Positions 14,922 through 22,148 of a DNA stretch of 29,951 nt are shown piece after piece; the stretch's first letter is position 1; the number at the start of each line of letters is the position of its first letter. Under the pieces are notes generated by a model that saw only the letters and a program-made list of their open reading frames with translations, searched no databases and was not told where the DNA came from. The stretch covers positions 1 to 29,951 of the IMG/VR virus record IMGVR_UViG_3300042673_001607, one strand, 5' to 3'. The stretch is from a virus. The position numbers were made by a program, and so were the translations under genes.

Positions 14922-17900
14922 ATGGCACTAATATCACCCGGCGTAGAAGTCACAATCATTGACGAAAGTCAGTATATCCCTTCCGCTACCAATTCGGTAC
15001 CTTATATTTTACTGGCCACGGCACAAAACAAAGTCAGCGGCGCCGGAGTTGGCGTGGCTGCTGGTACTCTTGCTGCCGAAGCCAACAAAGTCAAGCTCAT
15101 GTCCAGCCAGCGGGATCTATTGGCCACATATGGCAATCCCTTCTTTTACAAGACCACTGCTGGTACACCTATCAACGGTTACGAACTCAACGAATATGGT
15201 TTGTTGGCTGCTTTCAGTGCCCTGGGTGTATCCAATCGTTGTTATGTACAACGTGTGGACATTGACCTGGCCGAACTTACCGCTACCCTGGTCCGCCCAA
15301 CTGGAAATCCTGACAATGGAACATACTGGTTAGATACTGCCAACACGGCCTGGGGAATTTTTGAATGGAATTTGGTCACTGGTGCTTTTGCAAACAAGAT
15401 TCCATTGGTAATCACTGATGACAATGATTTAGAACCAGCCAGCACAGTACCATTGCAAAGCATTGGCAGCATAGGCGACTATGCAGTTGTGGCTACCAGC
15501 ACCCAGAATCCCATTTACTACAAGCGTGGAGGTCCTATATACCCCACACAAACCAGCGATGTGACCTTGGGCGATTTGTATAATACCTGGGTATTGGTTG
15601 GTAGCGATGACTGGAAAACAGCTTGGCCCACAGTGCAAGGCACTCTGGCACCCACCACCTTGACAGCAGGCGACACTGTCAGGATCAATGATAATCCTGT
15701 GGCTGTTCCTATTGCTCCAAACAACACCGTTGATGGACTCAGCGATGCCATCAACTCAGATGGTATACCTGGAGTGTATTCTGCAGTGATCGGTGGCAAG
15801 TTGCAAATTTATGCTGACAGCACAGCCAGCAATGATGGCAGTACCGCAGGCGAAGGTCTCGTATCACTTGAAAACGGCATTGGAAATCCATTGGCTGCTT
15901 TGGGCATTGCTCCAAGCGAATACGTAGCCACAGATTATCTAGCTCAATACAGCTATAATGCTCCACGTTGGGGCTCTACACAGACCAGTCCACGTCCCAC
16001 TGGATCAGTGTGGCAGAAGATCAACAATGTGAATTTGGGGACCAATCTTGTGGTGAAAAGATTCAACAGCACACTTGGCACCTTTGTTCAACAAGGCTGC
16101 CCGGTTTATTTCAATGATGCCTATGCAAATTATGGACTAGATCCTTCGGGCGGCGGCAGTGGCATCCCAGCCGGGACAACCTATGCCGAGGTAGATGTTT
16201 TGGCCAACAGTACCGGCAGTTTTACTATCTATGAAAAATTTGCTTCGGGTCCTACCATAATCACTGGAGCCGACAGCACGCCTGGTCCGTTTACAGTCGG
16301 CAACACATTTACCATTGCGGCTTCACAAGCTGGAGTGCAACCAACCTCACAGGTTACATTTTCCACACCAGTCACTGCAACCATTGGTGGCACAGGTACA
16401 GCCGTAGATTTTGTCTCTGCAGTGAGTGCGGCTGCAGTGCCCAATGTCAGTGCTGCCATTGCCAGTGACGGTTCTATAATAATTGAACATAGCCAGGGCG
16501 GCAGCATCCAATTGATCAATACCATTGGCAGTCCTGTTACTACGGCTGGATTTACTACCGCAGTTCGTGGAGTAAGAGTCAACTACGTCAATGGTGGTGC
16601 TTCTGGAGTAGTATTGAGTAATTGGGTCGGAACTCCAACATTTACCTATATTGCCAGCAACACCGCACCGGACCAAGATCCAGCCGACGGACGTTTATGG
16701 TATTACAGTGCAGCCACCACAGGCAGTGCAGATATCATGATTCAGGATGATGGTATTTGGCAAGGTTATCAAAACGTCACCAATGATGTACGCGGAGACG
16801 ACCTCAGCAATACCAATGCCACTGGACCAATTTTTAGTACCACGCCTCCATTGACACAGACTGACCAAAGTCAAAGTGCGTTGGTCTATGGTGATCTTTG
16901 GATCAACACCGGAGATTTGGAAAATTATCCAGTGATCAGTCGCTGGAGCAATGTGGATGGAACAGATCAATGGCTGTTGATTGACAACACTGATCAAACC
17001 ACACAAAACGGAATCTTGTTTACAGATGCACGCTGGGCTCCCAATGGTACAACCAATCCCATCAGTGATCCTATCCCAACTATAGTGAGCTTGTTGACCA
17101 GTAACTATCTGGATCTTGATGCACCCGATCCTAGCCTGTATCCACAAGGAACCTTGTTGTGGAACACACGCCGTAGTGGATTCAATGTCAAGGCATTCCA
17201 GGTAAACTACTTTAACTCCAGTGATTTTGCAGTAGACGCTTATGACACCACCACTGCATACGGTTTCAACGATTTTGTAAACTACAATGGTGTGATCTAT
17301 GTGGCCAAACAAAGCACGACCGGTAATGTACCAACTAATACCACGTACTGGGCAGCAATAGAAACCAATGCTTGGGTTTCACAAAATCCAGTCAAGGCCG
17401 ACGGTAGCCCATACATGGGTCGCCAGGCACAACGTGTACAGATTGTCCAGGCTCTTAGAGCCGGTATTGATACCAGTACCACTGCAAGAGAAGAGCAATT
17501 GGTTTATAACTTGATCAGTTGTCCACAGTACCCGGAATTGTTGCCCAACATGGTGGCACTCAACAACGAACGCAACAACACAGCATTTGTTGTGGCAGAC
17601 ACACCGTTGCGCCTGAGCCCAGAAGATATTTTGACTTGGTCCAGCAACAACAATGGACTGGGACTCAGCACAGGCGACGGATTCCTGACACGTGATGTAT
17701 ATGCTGGCGTGTTTTATCCAAGTTGCCAGACCACTGATACCACTGGTTCTCTAGTGGTACAACCACCCAGCCATATGATGATCAGAACAATCATCCGCAA
17801 CGACGAAGTGGCATTTCCATGGTTGGCACCAGCAGGAACACGCCGTGGAGTGGTAGACAATGCCATACAAATTGGTTACATCAATGCTGCCACTGGTGAA

Positions 17901-18362
17901 TTTGAAAGCCTGGGAGTTCGTCAAGGCCTACGTGATACCTTGTATGAAAACAGTATCAATCCTATCACTTTCATACCAGGAGTGGGTATCACCAATTTTG
18001 GTAACAAGACCACTACCACACTGACCAGTGCCTTGGATCGTATCAACGTGGCACGTTTGATAGCATTCATACGTGGTCGTTTGGAAACCATTGGCAAACA
18101 GTTTTTGTTTGAGCCCAATGATCAGATCACACGCAATGAAATTAGAAATGTTATTGATAGCTTGATGATTGATCTGGTGGCCAAGCGCGGCATCTACGAC
18201 TACCTGGTGATTTGTGATCTTACCAACAACACACCAGCACGTATCGATCGCAATGAACTATATGTGGATATTGCTATTGAACCAGTCAAGGCTGTAGAGT
18301 TTATCTACATACCGGTTCGTATCAAGAACACAGGAGAAATTGCTGCAGGTGCAGCGGTCTAA
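14922..18362 (+). CDS. 18: Tail sheath protein, T4 gp18-like, enlarged (1146 aa)
   Basis: The contractile sheath subunit. The N-terminus ALISPGVEVTIIDESQYIPS is the typical sheath start. The C-terminal part holds the conserved sheath domain: FIRGRLETIGKQFLFEPND (~1048-1066), RNEIRNVIDSLM, then the AIEPVKAVEFIYIPVRI strand that threads between subunits. It is far longer than T4 gp18 (659); the excess lies in the middle (~150-850). That part has Trp/Tyr-rich beta segments (GRLWYYSAATTGSADIMIQD, YGDLWINTGD) and a CBM5/12-like stretch at ~773-814. It is monocistronic, from a late promoter to a terminator. Confidence 0.92.
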   Translation: MALISPGVEVTIIDESQYIPSATNSVPYILLATAQNKVSGAGVGVAAGTLAAEANKVKLMSSQRDLLATYGNPFFYKTTAGTPINGYELNEYGLLAAFSALGVSNRCYVQRVDIDLAELTATLVRPTGNPDNGTYWLDTANTAWGIFEWNLVTGAFANKIPLVITDDNDLEPASTVPLQSIGSIGDYAVVATSTQNPIYYKRGGPIYPTQTSDVTLGDLYNTWVLVGSDDWKTAWPTVQGTLAPTTLTAGDTVRINDNPVAVPIAPNNTVDGLSDAINSDGIPGVYSAVIGGKLQIYADSTASNDGSTAGEGLVSLENGIGNPLAALGIAPSEYVATDYLAQYSYNAPRWGSTQTSPRPTGSVWQKINNVNLGTNLVVKRFNSTLGTFVQQGCPVYFNDAYANYGLDPSGGGSGIPAGTTYAEVDVLANSTGSFTIYEKFASGPTIITGADSTPGPFTVGNTFTIAASQAGVQPTSQVTFSTPVTATIGGTGTAVDFVSAVSAAAVPNVSAAIASDGSIIIEHSQGGSIQLINTIGSPVTTAGFTTAVRGVRVNYVNGGASGVVLSNWVGTPTFTYIASNTAPDQDPADGRLWYYSAATTGSADIMIQDDGIWQGYQNVTNDVRGDDLSNTNATGPIFSTTPPLTQTDQSQSALVYGDLWINTGDLENYPVISRWSNVDGTDQWLLIDNTDQTTQNGILFTDARWAPNGTTNPISDPIPTIVSLLTSNYLDLDAPDPSLYPQGTLLWNTRRSGFNVKAFQVNYFNSSDFAVDAYDTTTAYGFNDFVNYNGVIYVAKQSTTGNVPTNTTYWAAIETNAWVSQNPVKADGSPYMGRQAQRVQIVQALRAGIDTSTTAREEQLVYNLISCPQYPELLPNMVALNNERNNTAFVVADTPLRLSPEDILTWSSNNNGLGLSTGDGFLTRDVYAGVFYPSCQTTDTTGSLVVQPPSHMMIRTIIRNDEVAFPWLAPAGTRRGVVDNAIQIGYINAATGEFESLGVRQGLRDTLYENSINPITFIPGVGITNFGNKTTTTLTSALDRINVARLIAFIRGRLETIGKQFLFEPNDQITRNEIRNVIDSLMIDLVAKRGIYDYLVICDLTNNTPARIDRNELYVDIAIEPVKAVEFIYIPVRIKNTGEIAAGAAV

Positions 18363-18370
18363 TAGGAAAC

Positions 18371-18398
18371 AATCAGGGTTTCAACCACCCTGATTTTT
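18371..18398 (+). terminator. Rho-independent terminator after gp18
   Basis: AATCAGGGT (18371-18379), a 7-nt loop, ACCCTGATT (18387-18395) and a T run to 18398. A 9-bp perfect stem. Confidence 0.9.
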
Positions 18399-18413
18399 CA
18401 GACTCAAGCTACC

Positions 18414-18420
18414 ATAAATA
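18414..18420 (+). promoter_or_regulatory. Late-type promoter box ATAAATA for gp19
   Basis: ATAAATA, then AGGAG (18430-18434) and ATG 18442. It lies between the gp18 terminator and the tube gene and starts the unit gp19 to gp4. Confidence 0.75.
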
Positions 18421-18441
18421 ACAGTACACAGGAGATAACAA

Positions 18442-19059
18442 ATGGCCGTTTCATCGCTCAGTAGAATGACAGTGCCTTTGGCAAGTGACCAAAGCAGCCC
18501 AGTCCAAGGTTTATTAATGCCCAAGCTCAAGTATCGCTTTAGAGTGATATTTGAAAATTTTGGCGTTAGCACACCCCGCACAGAATTAACCAAACAAGTC
18601 ATGGACTTCACACGTCCAACTGTGAGTTTTGAACCCATTGATGTTCCAATCTACAACAGTACCATCAAGTTAGCTGGCAAATATTCGTGGGGCGATCTCA
18701 CTTGCCAAGTTCGCGACGACGCAGGCGGTCAAGTCAGCAGATTGGTCGGCGAGCAACTACAGAAACAGTTGGATTTCATGGAACAAAGCAGTGCTGCTGC
18801 TGGTATTGATTACAAGTTCCTTACACGCTTTGAAGTTCTAGATGGCGGCAACGGTGCCAACGAACCCATAGCATTGGAAACTTGGGAGATCTATGGTTGC
18901 TATCTCAGCGAAGTCAACTACAACAACATGGACTACGCCGAAAGCGCAGTGGCCACGATCAGCATGACCATACGCTTTGATAATGCGGTTCAAACTCCAG
19001 CTGGAAGTGGAGTTGGCGCTGTTATTGGAAGAACCATCGGCGATGTAGCCACAGGCTAA
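18442..19059 (+). CDS. 19: Tail tube protein, T4 gp19-like
   Basis: Forms the inner tail tube by hexamer stacking. 205 aa. LKYRFRVIFENFG (~28-40) is the first tube strand pair; VMDFTRPTVSFEPIDVPIYN (~53-72) is the family's PxxxFxxxxxP-N region; WGDLTCQVRDD and LETWEIYGCYLSEVNYNNMD (~145-164) follow, with a final TISMTIRFD strand. The order and spacing fit gp19-type tubes, and its place directly after the sheath gene is the usual one. It has a strong AGGAG. Confidence 0.9.
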   Translation: MAVSSLSRMTVPLASDQSSPVQGLLMPKLKYRFRVIFENFGVSTPRTELTKQVMDFTRPTVSFEPIDVPIYNSTIKLAGKYSWGDLTCQVRDDAGGQVSRLVGEQLQKQLDFMEQSSAAAGIDYKFLTRFEVLDGGNGANEPIALETWEIYGCYLSEVNYNNMDYAESAVATISMTIRFDNAVQTPAGSGVGAVIGRTIGDVATG

Positions 19060-19064
19060 AGCTC

Positions 19065-20213
19065 ATGAGCTTTGGTCAGGATTTTTTACAAGGGTTTTTT
19101 ACACCCGATGGGCTGAAAGATTATGCCCATGCGGCCAAGACATTCCGTACCAATGGCTACGAACTTAGCCCCAGGACCAAGTTCCTCTTTCATGTTTTCT
19201 TCAATATCAACACTGGACAGATTCCATCCTTGCAAAATGTGTTTGGCAATGGCGATATAGCCAGTGTAGGGCTCATGGTCAAGACAGCACAGTTACCGAC
19301 CTACACAGTCAGCATTGACACAATGAATCAGTACAATCGTAAACGTCTGGTACAAAGCAAAATACAATACAACCCAGTGCAAATAGTATTCAATGACGAT
19401 CAAGGAGACTTGATTCGCAACATGTGGTACAACTATTTCAGTTACTACTACAAGGATCCCAGCCAAAAATATCAAGGCAATCCTACCATCGATGGTAGCA
19501 TTGGCGCCCTGCAGACCTTGCAAAATGGGTTTGGCTACAACACTAGAGATACCTACAGCGGAGATCGTCAGGTCAACGATTGGGGCTACATCGGAGAAAG
19601 CTACAACGATGGCACTAAAAATATTGGTGCCGGCAAAGATGGAGGCAAGCCACCTTTCTTCAGAGACATAACCATATATGGACTCAGCCAGAAAAAATAT
19701 GCGAGCTATACCTTGATCAATCCCATGATCAAAGATTGGCAACATGACACCTATGATTACAGTCAAGGCAATGGCATCATGACCAATACCATGACCATAG
19801 AGTATGAAACAGTCAAGTACGGTCAAGGCGCAGTGGGCGGCGCAACCCCCAGCAATACTGTGGTGGGTTTTGGCGATCCAGCACACTACGATACTGTAAA
19901 AAGTGCCCTGGCTAGACCTGGAGCCACTGCCACAGTGTTTGGACAAGGAGGTCTCATTGACGCCATCGAAGGGACATTTGATGACTTGGCCTTGTTGGCC
20001 GACGGCAAGGGCGGAGTACAGAATGTGCTGGGAGCCATACAACAAGCTGGCACTGCCTATCAAACCTTTAAAGGTAGAAATCTTCGTAGCATTGTGGACC
20101 AAGAAGCCAGACAGGCCTCCAAAGACATCTTGCGAGCTCAATTGCCTGGAGCCGTGCGTGTGGCAGTGAACACAGCCAACGGCATGTTGTTTCCTAAACC
20201 ACCTCGGGGATAA
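19065..20213 (+). CDS. Tube-like/baseplate structural protein (382 aa), possible gp54 or gp48 analogue
   Basis: KFLFHVFFNIN (~39-49), then LMVKTAQLPTYTVSIDTMNQ (~73-92) and YNPVQIVFNDDQGDLIRNMW (~102-121), repeat the tube-domain pattern of gp19-like proteins (strand, P-x-x-x-x, strand, helix). That pattern is shared by T4 gp48/gp54, which start the tube on the baseplate. The C-terminal ~100 residues are helical. The start follows gp19 by 5 nt. A tube-initiator role is inferred from the fold pattern and context only; it could also be another virion protein with a tube fold. Confidence 0.7.
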   Translation: MSFGQDFLQGFFTPDGLKDYAHAAKTFRTNGYELSPRTKFLFHVFFNINTGQIPSLQNVFGNGDIASVGLMVKTAQLPTYTVSIDTMNQYNRKRLVQSKIQYNPVQIVFNDDQGDLIRNMWYNYFSYYYKDPSQKYQGNPTIDGSIGALQTLQNGFGYNTRDTYSGDRQVNDWGYIGESYNDGTKNIGAGKDGGKPPFFRDITIYGLSQKKYASYTLINPMIKDWQHDTYDYSQGNGIMTNTMTIEYETVKYGQGAVGGATPSNTVVGFGDPAHYDTVKSALARPGATATVFGQGGLIDAIEGTFDDLALLADGKGGVQNVLGAIQQAGTAYQTFKGRNLRSIVDQEARQASKDILRAQLPGAVRVAVNTANGMLFPKPPRG

Positions 20214-20215
20214 TC

Positions 20216-20575
20216 ATGGGCTCAGTCAATAGTTACAATCCACGAGTTGATCAGACTGTACAAATTTTTGATCGTTTCTACGAGTACGAAGCCACAGTAT
20301 CGTCCTTGGAATATGATGCGGTGTACAGTTATTTTCGCAGTGTGTTTGGCACAGCCGATGCTGCCGGTAACTTTACAGTGACCTTGTTTCGCATTTCAGA
20401 ACAAAGTGAAATTCCTGTGATGGATTTGCTACAACAATTTGAAGGAATGGGAGTTCCAGAACTTACCTTGACTTTGAGCTACTATCTCAACGGACTGAGA
20501 AGCAGCAGCACCTTGCTGGGACTGAATGCACCATTGACACCAAATTTCTATGTGGCTAGAAACGTGCGAGCATGA
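20216..20575 (+). CDS. Conserved small structural protein of the gp19-gp4 unit (119 aa)
   Basis: A compact alpha/beta protein: RFYEYEATVSSLEYDAVYSY (~21-40), FTVTLFRISEQSEIPVMDLL (~53-72), LTLTLSYYLNGLRSS. It lies 2 nt after the tube-like gene with GGGGA as ribosome site, and overlaps gp4 by ATGA. Homologue-like genes are recalled from cyanophage tail regions, with no function named. It may be a tail or baseplate part, or a chaperone for its neighbours. Confidence 0.7.
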   Translation: MGSVNSYNPRVDQTVQIFDRFYEYEATVSSLEYDAVYSYFRSVFGTADAAGNFTVTLFRISEQSEIPVMDLLQQFEGMGVPELTLTLSYYLNGLRSSSTLLGLNAPLTPNFYVARNVRA

Positions 20576-21003
20576 GCAAGTTTGCACAAGGACCTTACAC
20601 CATCAAAAATGCCTCCAAGTATGTGGGCAAAGGCACGCCCAGATATAGGTCGGGCTGGGAGCATGCATTCATGCGCTTTCTTGACAACAATGAACATGTG
20701 GTCAACTGGGCCAGTGAAAGCATCACGATACCTTACCGCAATCCTGTGACTGGCAAACAAAGCCTGTATGTGCCTGACTTCCTGATCACCTATAGAAACA
20801 AAAACAATCAGCTCATAGCCGAGCTGGTAGAAATCAAACCCAAAAAACAAAGCGTGATTGAAAGCAAAATGAGTGCCAGAGAAGGTGCTGTGGTAGCGGT
20901 GAACTACGCCAAATGGAACGCTGCTACCAAATGGGCTAGACGCAACGGGCTTACCTTTAGAGTCATAACCGAAGACGATATGTTCCGTAACGGCCGCGGG
21001 TGA
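20572..21003 (+). CDS. 4: Head completion protein, T4 gp4-like
   Basis: T4 gp4 acts after DNA packaging to complete heads before tail joining. KYVGKGTPRYRSGWEHAFMR (~16-35) and ESITIPYRNPVTGKQSLYVP (~49-68) match the T4 gp4 stretches KYKGRGTPIYRSSWEKAF and GVTIPYQNPVDGK. It also carries a PD-(D/E)xK-like set: PDF with D69, then E87-I-K89 in LVEIKPK, as in TnsA-like nucleases. At 143 aa it is very close to T4 length (150). Coupled to the preceding gene by ATGA. Confidence 0.9.
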   Translation: MSKFAQGPYTIKNASKYVGKGTPRYRSGWEHAFMRFLDNNEHVVNWASESITIPYRNPVTGKQSLYVPDFLITYRNKNNQLIAELVEIKPKKQSVIESKMSAREGAVVAVNYAKWNAATKWARRNGLTFRVITEDDMFRNGRG

Positions 21004-21008
21004 CACCG

Positions 21009-21015
21009 GTAAATA
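21009..21015 (+). promoter_or_regulatory. Late-type box GTAAATA before gp16
   Basis: GTAAATA followed by CGGT and ATG 21020, with only 4 nt between. It is flanked by a short ACCG/CGGT inverted repeat, which is probably too weak to matter. Confidence 0.5.
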
Positions 21016-21019
21016 CGGT

Positions 21020-21514
21020 ATGACACGCAAACTTGAAGAGTTGTTTGATCTGCCGCCTACTTCTGAAGAAGTTGACCAAGCCATACCTGCCTTGCCCGAA
21101 ACACGCTTGAGCTTGGCCGAGCTGGATTCAACCATTGACAAAATAGATGCGGCCCTGCCGGCTGTGCGTGATCTAGATGCCAGCGATCGAGAAATGGACG
21201 ATCTAGCAGACATGGCCAAAAGCAGCTACAATGATCTCATGGATTTGGGCATGCAGGTAGATTCAAGATTTGCCAGCGAAATTTTTGGTGTGGCCAGCAA
21301 CATGCTGGGTCATGCCATAACAGCCAAAACAGCCAAACTCAACAAAAAGCTCAAAATGATTGATCTCCAGTTGAAAAAAGCACGCATGGACCAGGATCGC
21401 AACAAGGACGAGCCCGTGGACACAGCACACGGCGAAGTGCTCAATCATCTCAGTCGCAATGAACTGTTGGAAAAGTTGATTGGCAACAGAGACCAAAACA
21501 ATAACAAAGCATAA
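21020..21514 (+). CDS. 16: Terminase small subunit, T4 gp16-like
   Basis: Recognises phage DNA and regulates the gp17 motor. 164 aa, the same length as T4 gp16. An acidic N-terminus (EELFDLPPTSEEVDQAIP) precedes a central long helical pair with YNDLMDLGMQVDSRFASEIF (~74-93) and NMLGHAITAKTAKLNKKLKM (~98-117), matching the T4 QQMLMDAA / [20 protein letters not shown] pattern. Unlike T4, it lies about 4.8 kb from the large-subunit gene. The start is 4 nt after a late box, without Shine-Dalgarno. Confidence 0.78.
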   Translation: MTRKLEELFDLPPTSEEVDQAIPALPETRLSLAELDSTIDKIDAALPAVRDLDASDREMDDLADMAKSSYNDLMDLGMQVDSRFASEIFGVASNMLGHAITAKTAKLNKKLKMIDLQLKKARMDQDRNKDEPVDTAHGEVLNHLSRNELLEKLIGNRDQNNNKA

Positions 21515-21517
21515 ATA
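21511..21517 (+). promoter_or_regulatory. Late-type promoter box ATAAATA
   Basis: ATAAATA overlaps the gp16 stop codon and is followed by AGGGA (21524-21528) and ATG 21536. It probably drives the capsid-targeted gene cluster 21536-25814. Confidence 0.68.
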
Positions 21518-21535
21518 TCATATAGGGATACAAAT

Positions 21536-22144
21536 ATGAAAAATTTTAAAGATTATCTAGCAGAAAGCGAAAGAACCTACAGTTATCGCATCAAAATCGT
21601 AGGTGACATTGAGCCAGACTTTATAAAAATGCTTGAAGAAAAGCTCAAGCAGTTTGATCCAGTCAAAGTGTCGGCTGTTAAAAAAACACCCATACAGCTC
21701 AAACCTGCTGACTTTCCTGCACACGCCAACGAAAGTGTGAACAGCATGGACTGCGAATTCCGCTATCCAGCCATTGAGCCACAGGTACAACAAATTGCAC
21801 AATTGTTGGGCCTTGATCCAAACCGTATCCGTTTGTTGACCACGGCCTATGAAGACAGCATGGCCGAAGAAAAAGTCAAGGTCGAAGAACAAAACAAAGA
21901 TCTACTCACTGACACAGACTTTCCTGCTCCAGATGCAGAACAAAAAGCACTCAGCAAAGATTATTCTGCAAACCCGTATCAACATGCAGTATTAAAAAAC
22001 ACATATCGCAGTGAATTTACCGTGGCTGGAGGCAAGACTCCGCCGGCCAAGACCACAAACGATTTGCCCATGGGTGACAAGAGTCCCATGACCAAGGTCA
22101 AGCGACCACCACGTCCGGCAACCGGCGCCAACCCAAGAGGATAA
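21536..22144 (+). CDS. Candidate internal head/core protein with capsid-targeting N-terminus (202 aa)
   Basis: The N-terminus MKNFKDYLAES resembles the T4 capsid-targeting sequence (IPIII: MKTYQEFIAE), with LAE|S matching the T4 gp21 prohead-protease site (L/I-x-E|A/G/S). Residues ~16-110 form an alpha/beta domain (YSYRIKIVGDIEPDFIKMLE ... FRYPAIEPQVQQIAQLLGL) with a ferredoxin-like strand-helix pattern. The C-terminal third is disordered and basic (KTPPAKTTNDLPMGDKSPMT, KRPPRP). I infer packaging in the prohead and cleavage at E10. I also recall similar proteins in marine T4-like phages. Confidence 0.68.
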   Translation: MKNFKDYLAESERTYSYRIKIVGDIEPDFIKMLEEKLKQFDPVKVSAVKKTPIQLKPADFPAHANESVNSMDCEFRYPAIEPQVQQIAQLLGLDPNRIRLLTTAYEDSMAEEKVKVEEQNKDLLTDTDFPAPDAEQKALSKDYSANPYQHAVLKNTYRSEFTVAGGKTPPAKTTNDLPMGDKSPMTKVKRPPRPATGANPRG

Positions 22145-22148
22145 CAGC

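Noticed and set aside
16695-17312. 205-aa minus-strand frame within gp18
   Set aside because: Shadow of the sheath gene; no recognisable domain.
19293-20141. 282-aa minus-strand open frame
   Set aside because: It lies inside the tube-like gene, which has a good start, operon spacing and a recognisable pattern; the antisense frame has none.
21005-21019. Hairpin switch at gp16 (ACCG, GTAAATA, CGGT)
   Set aside because: Only 4 bp of stem; too weak to count with the gp13 and gp18 cases.
20548-21219. 223-aa minus-strand frame over gp4 and gp16
   Set aside because: It crosses two well-supported genes and the late box between them.
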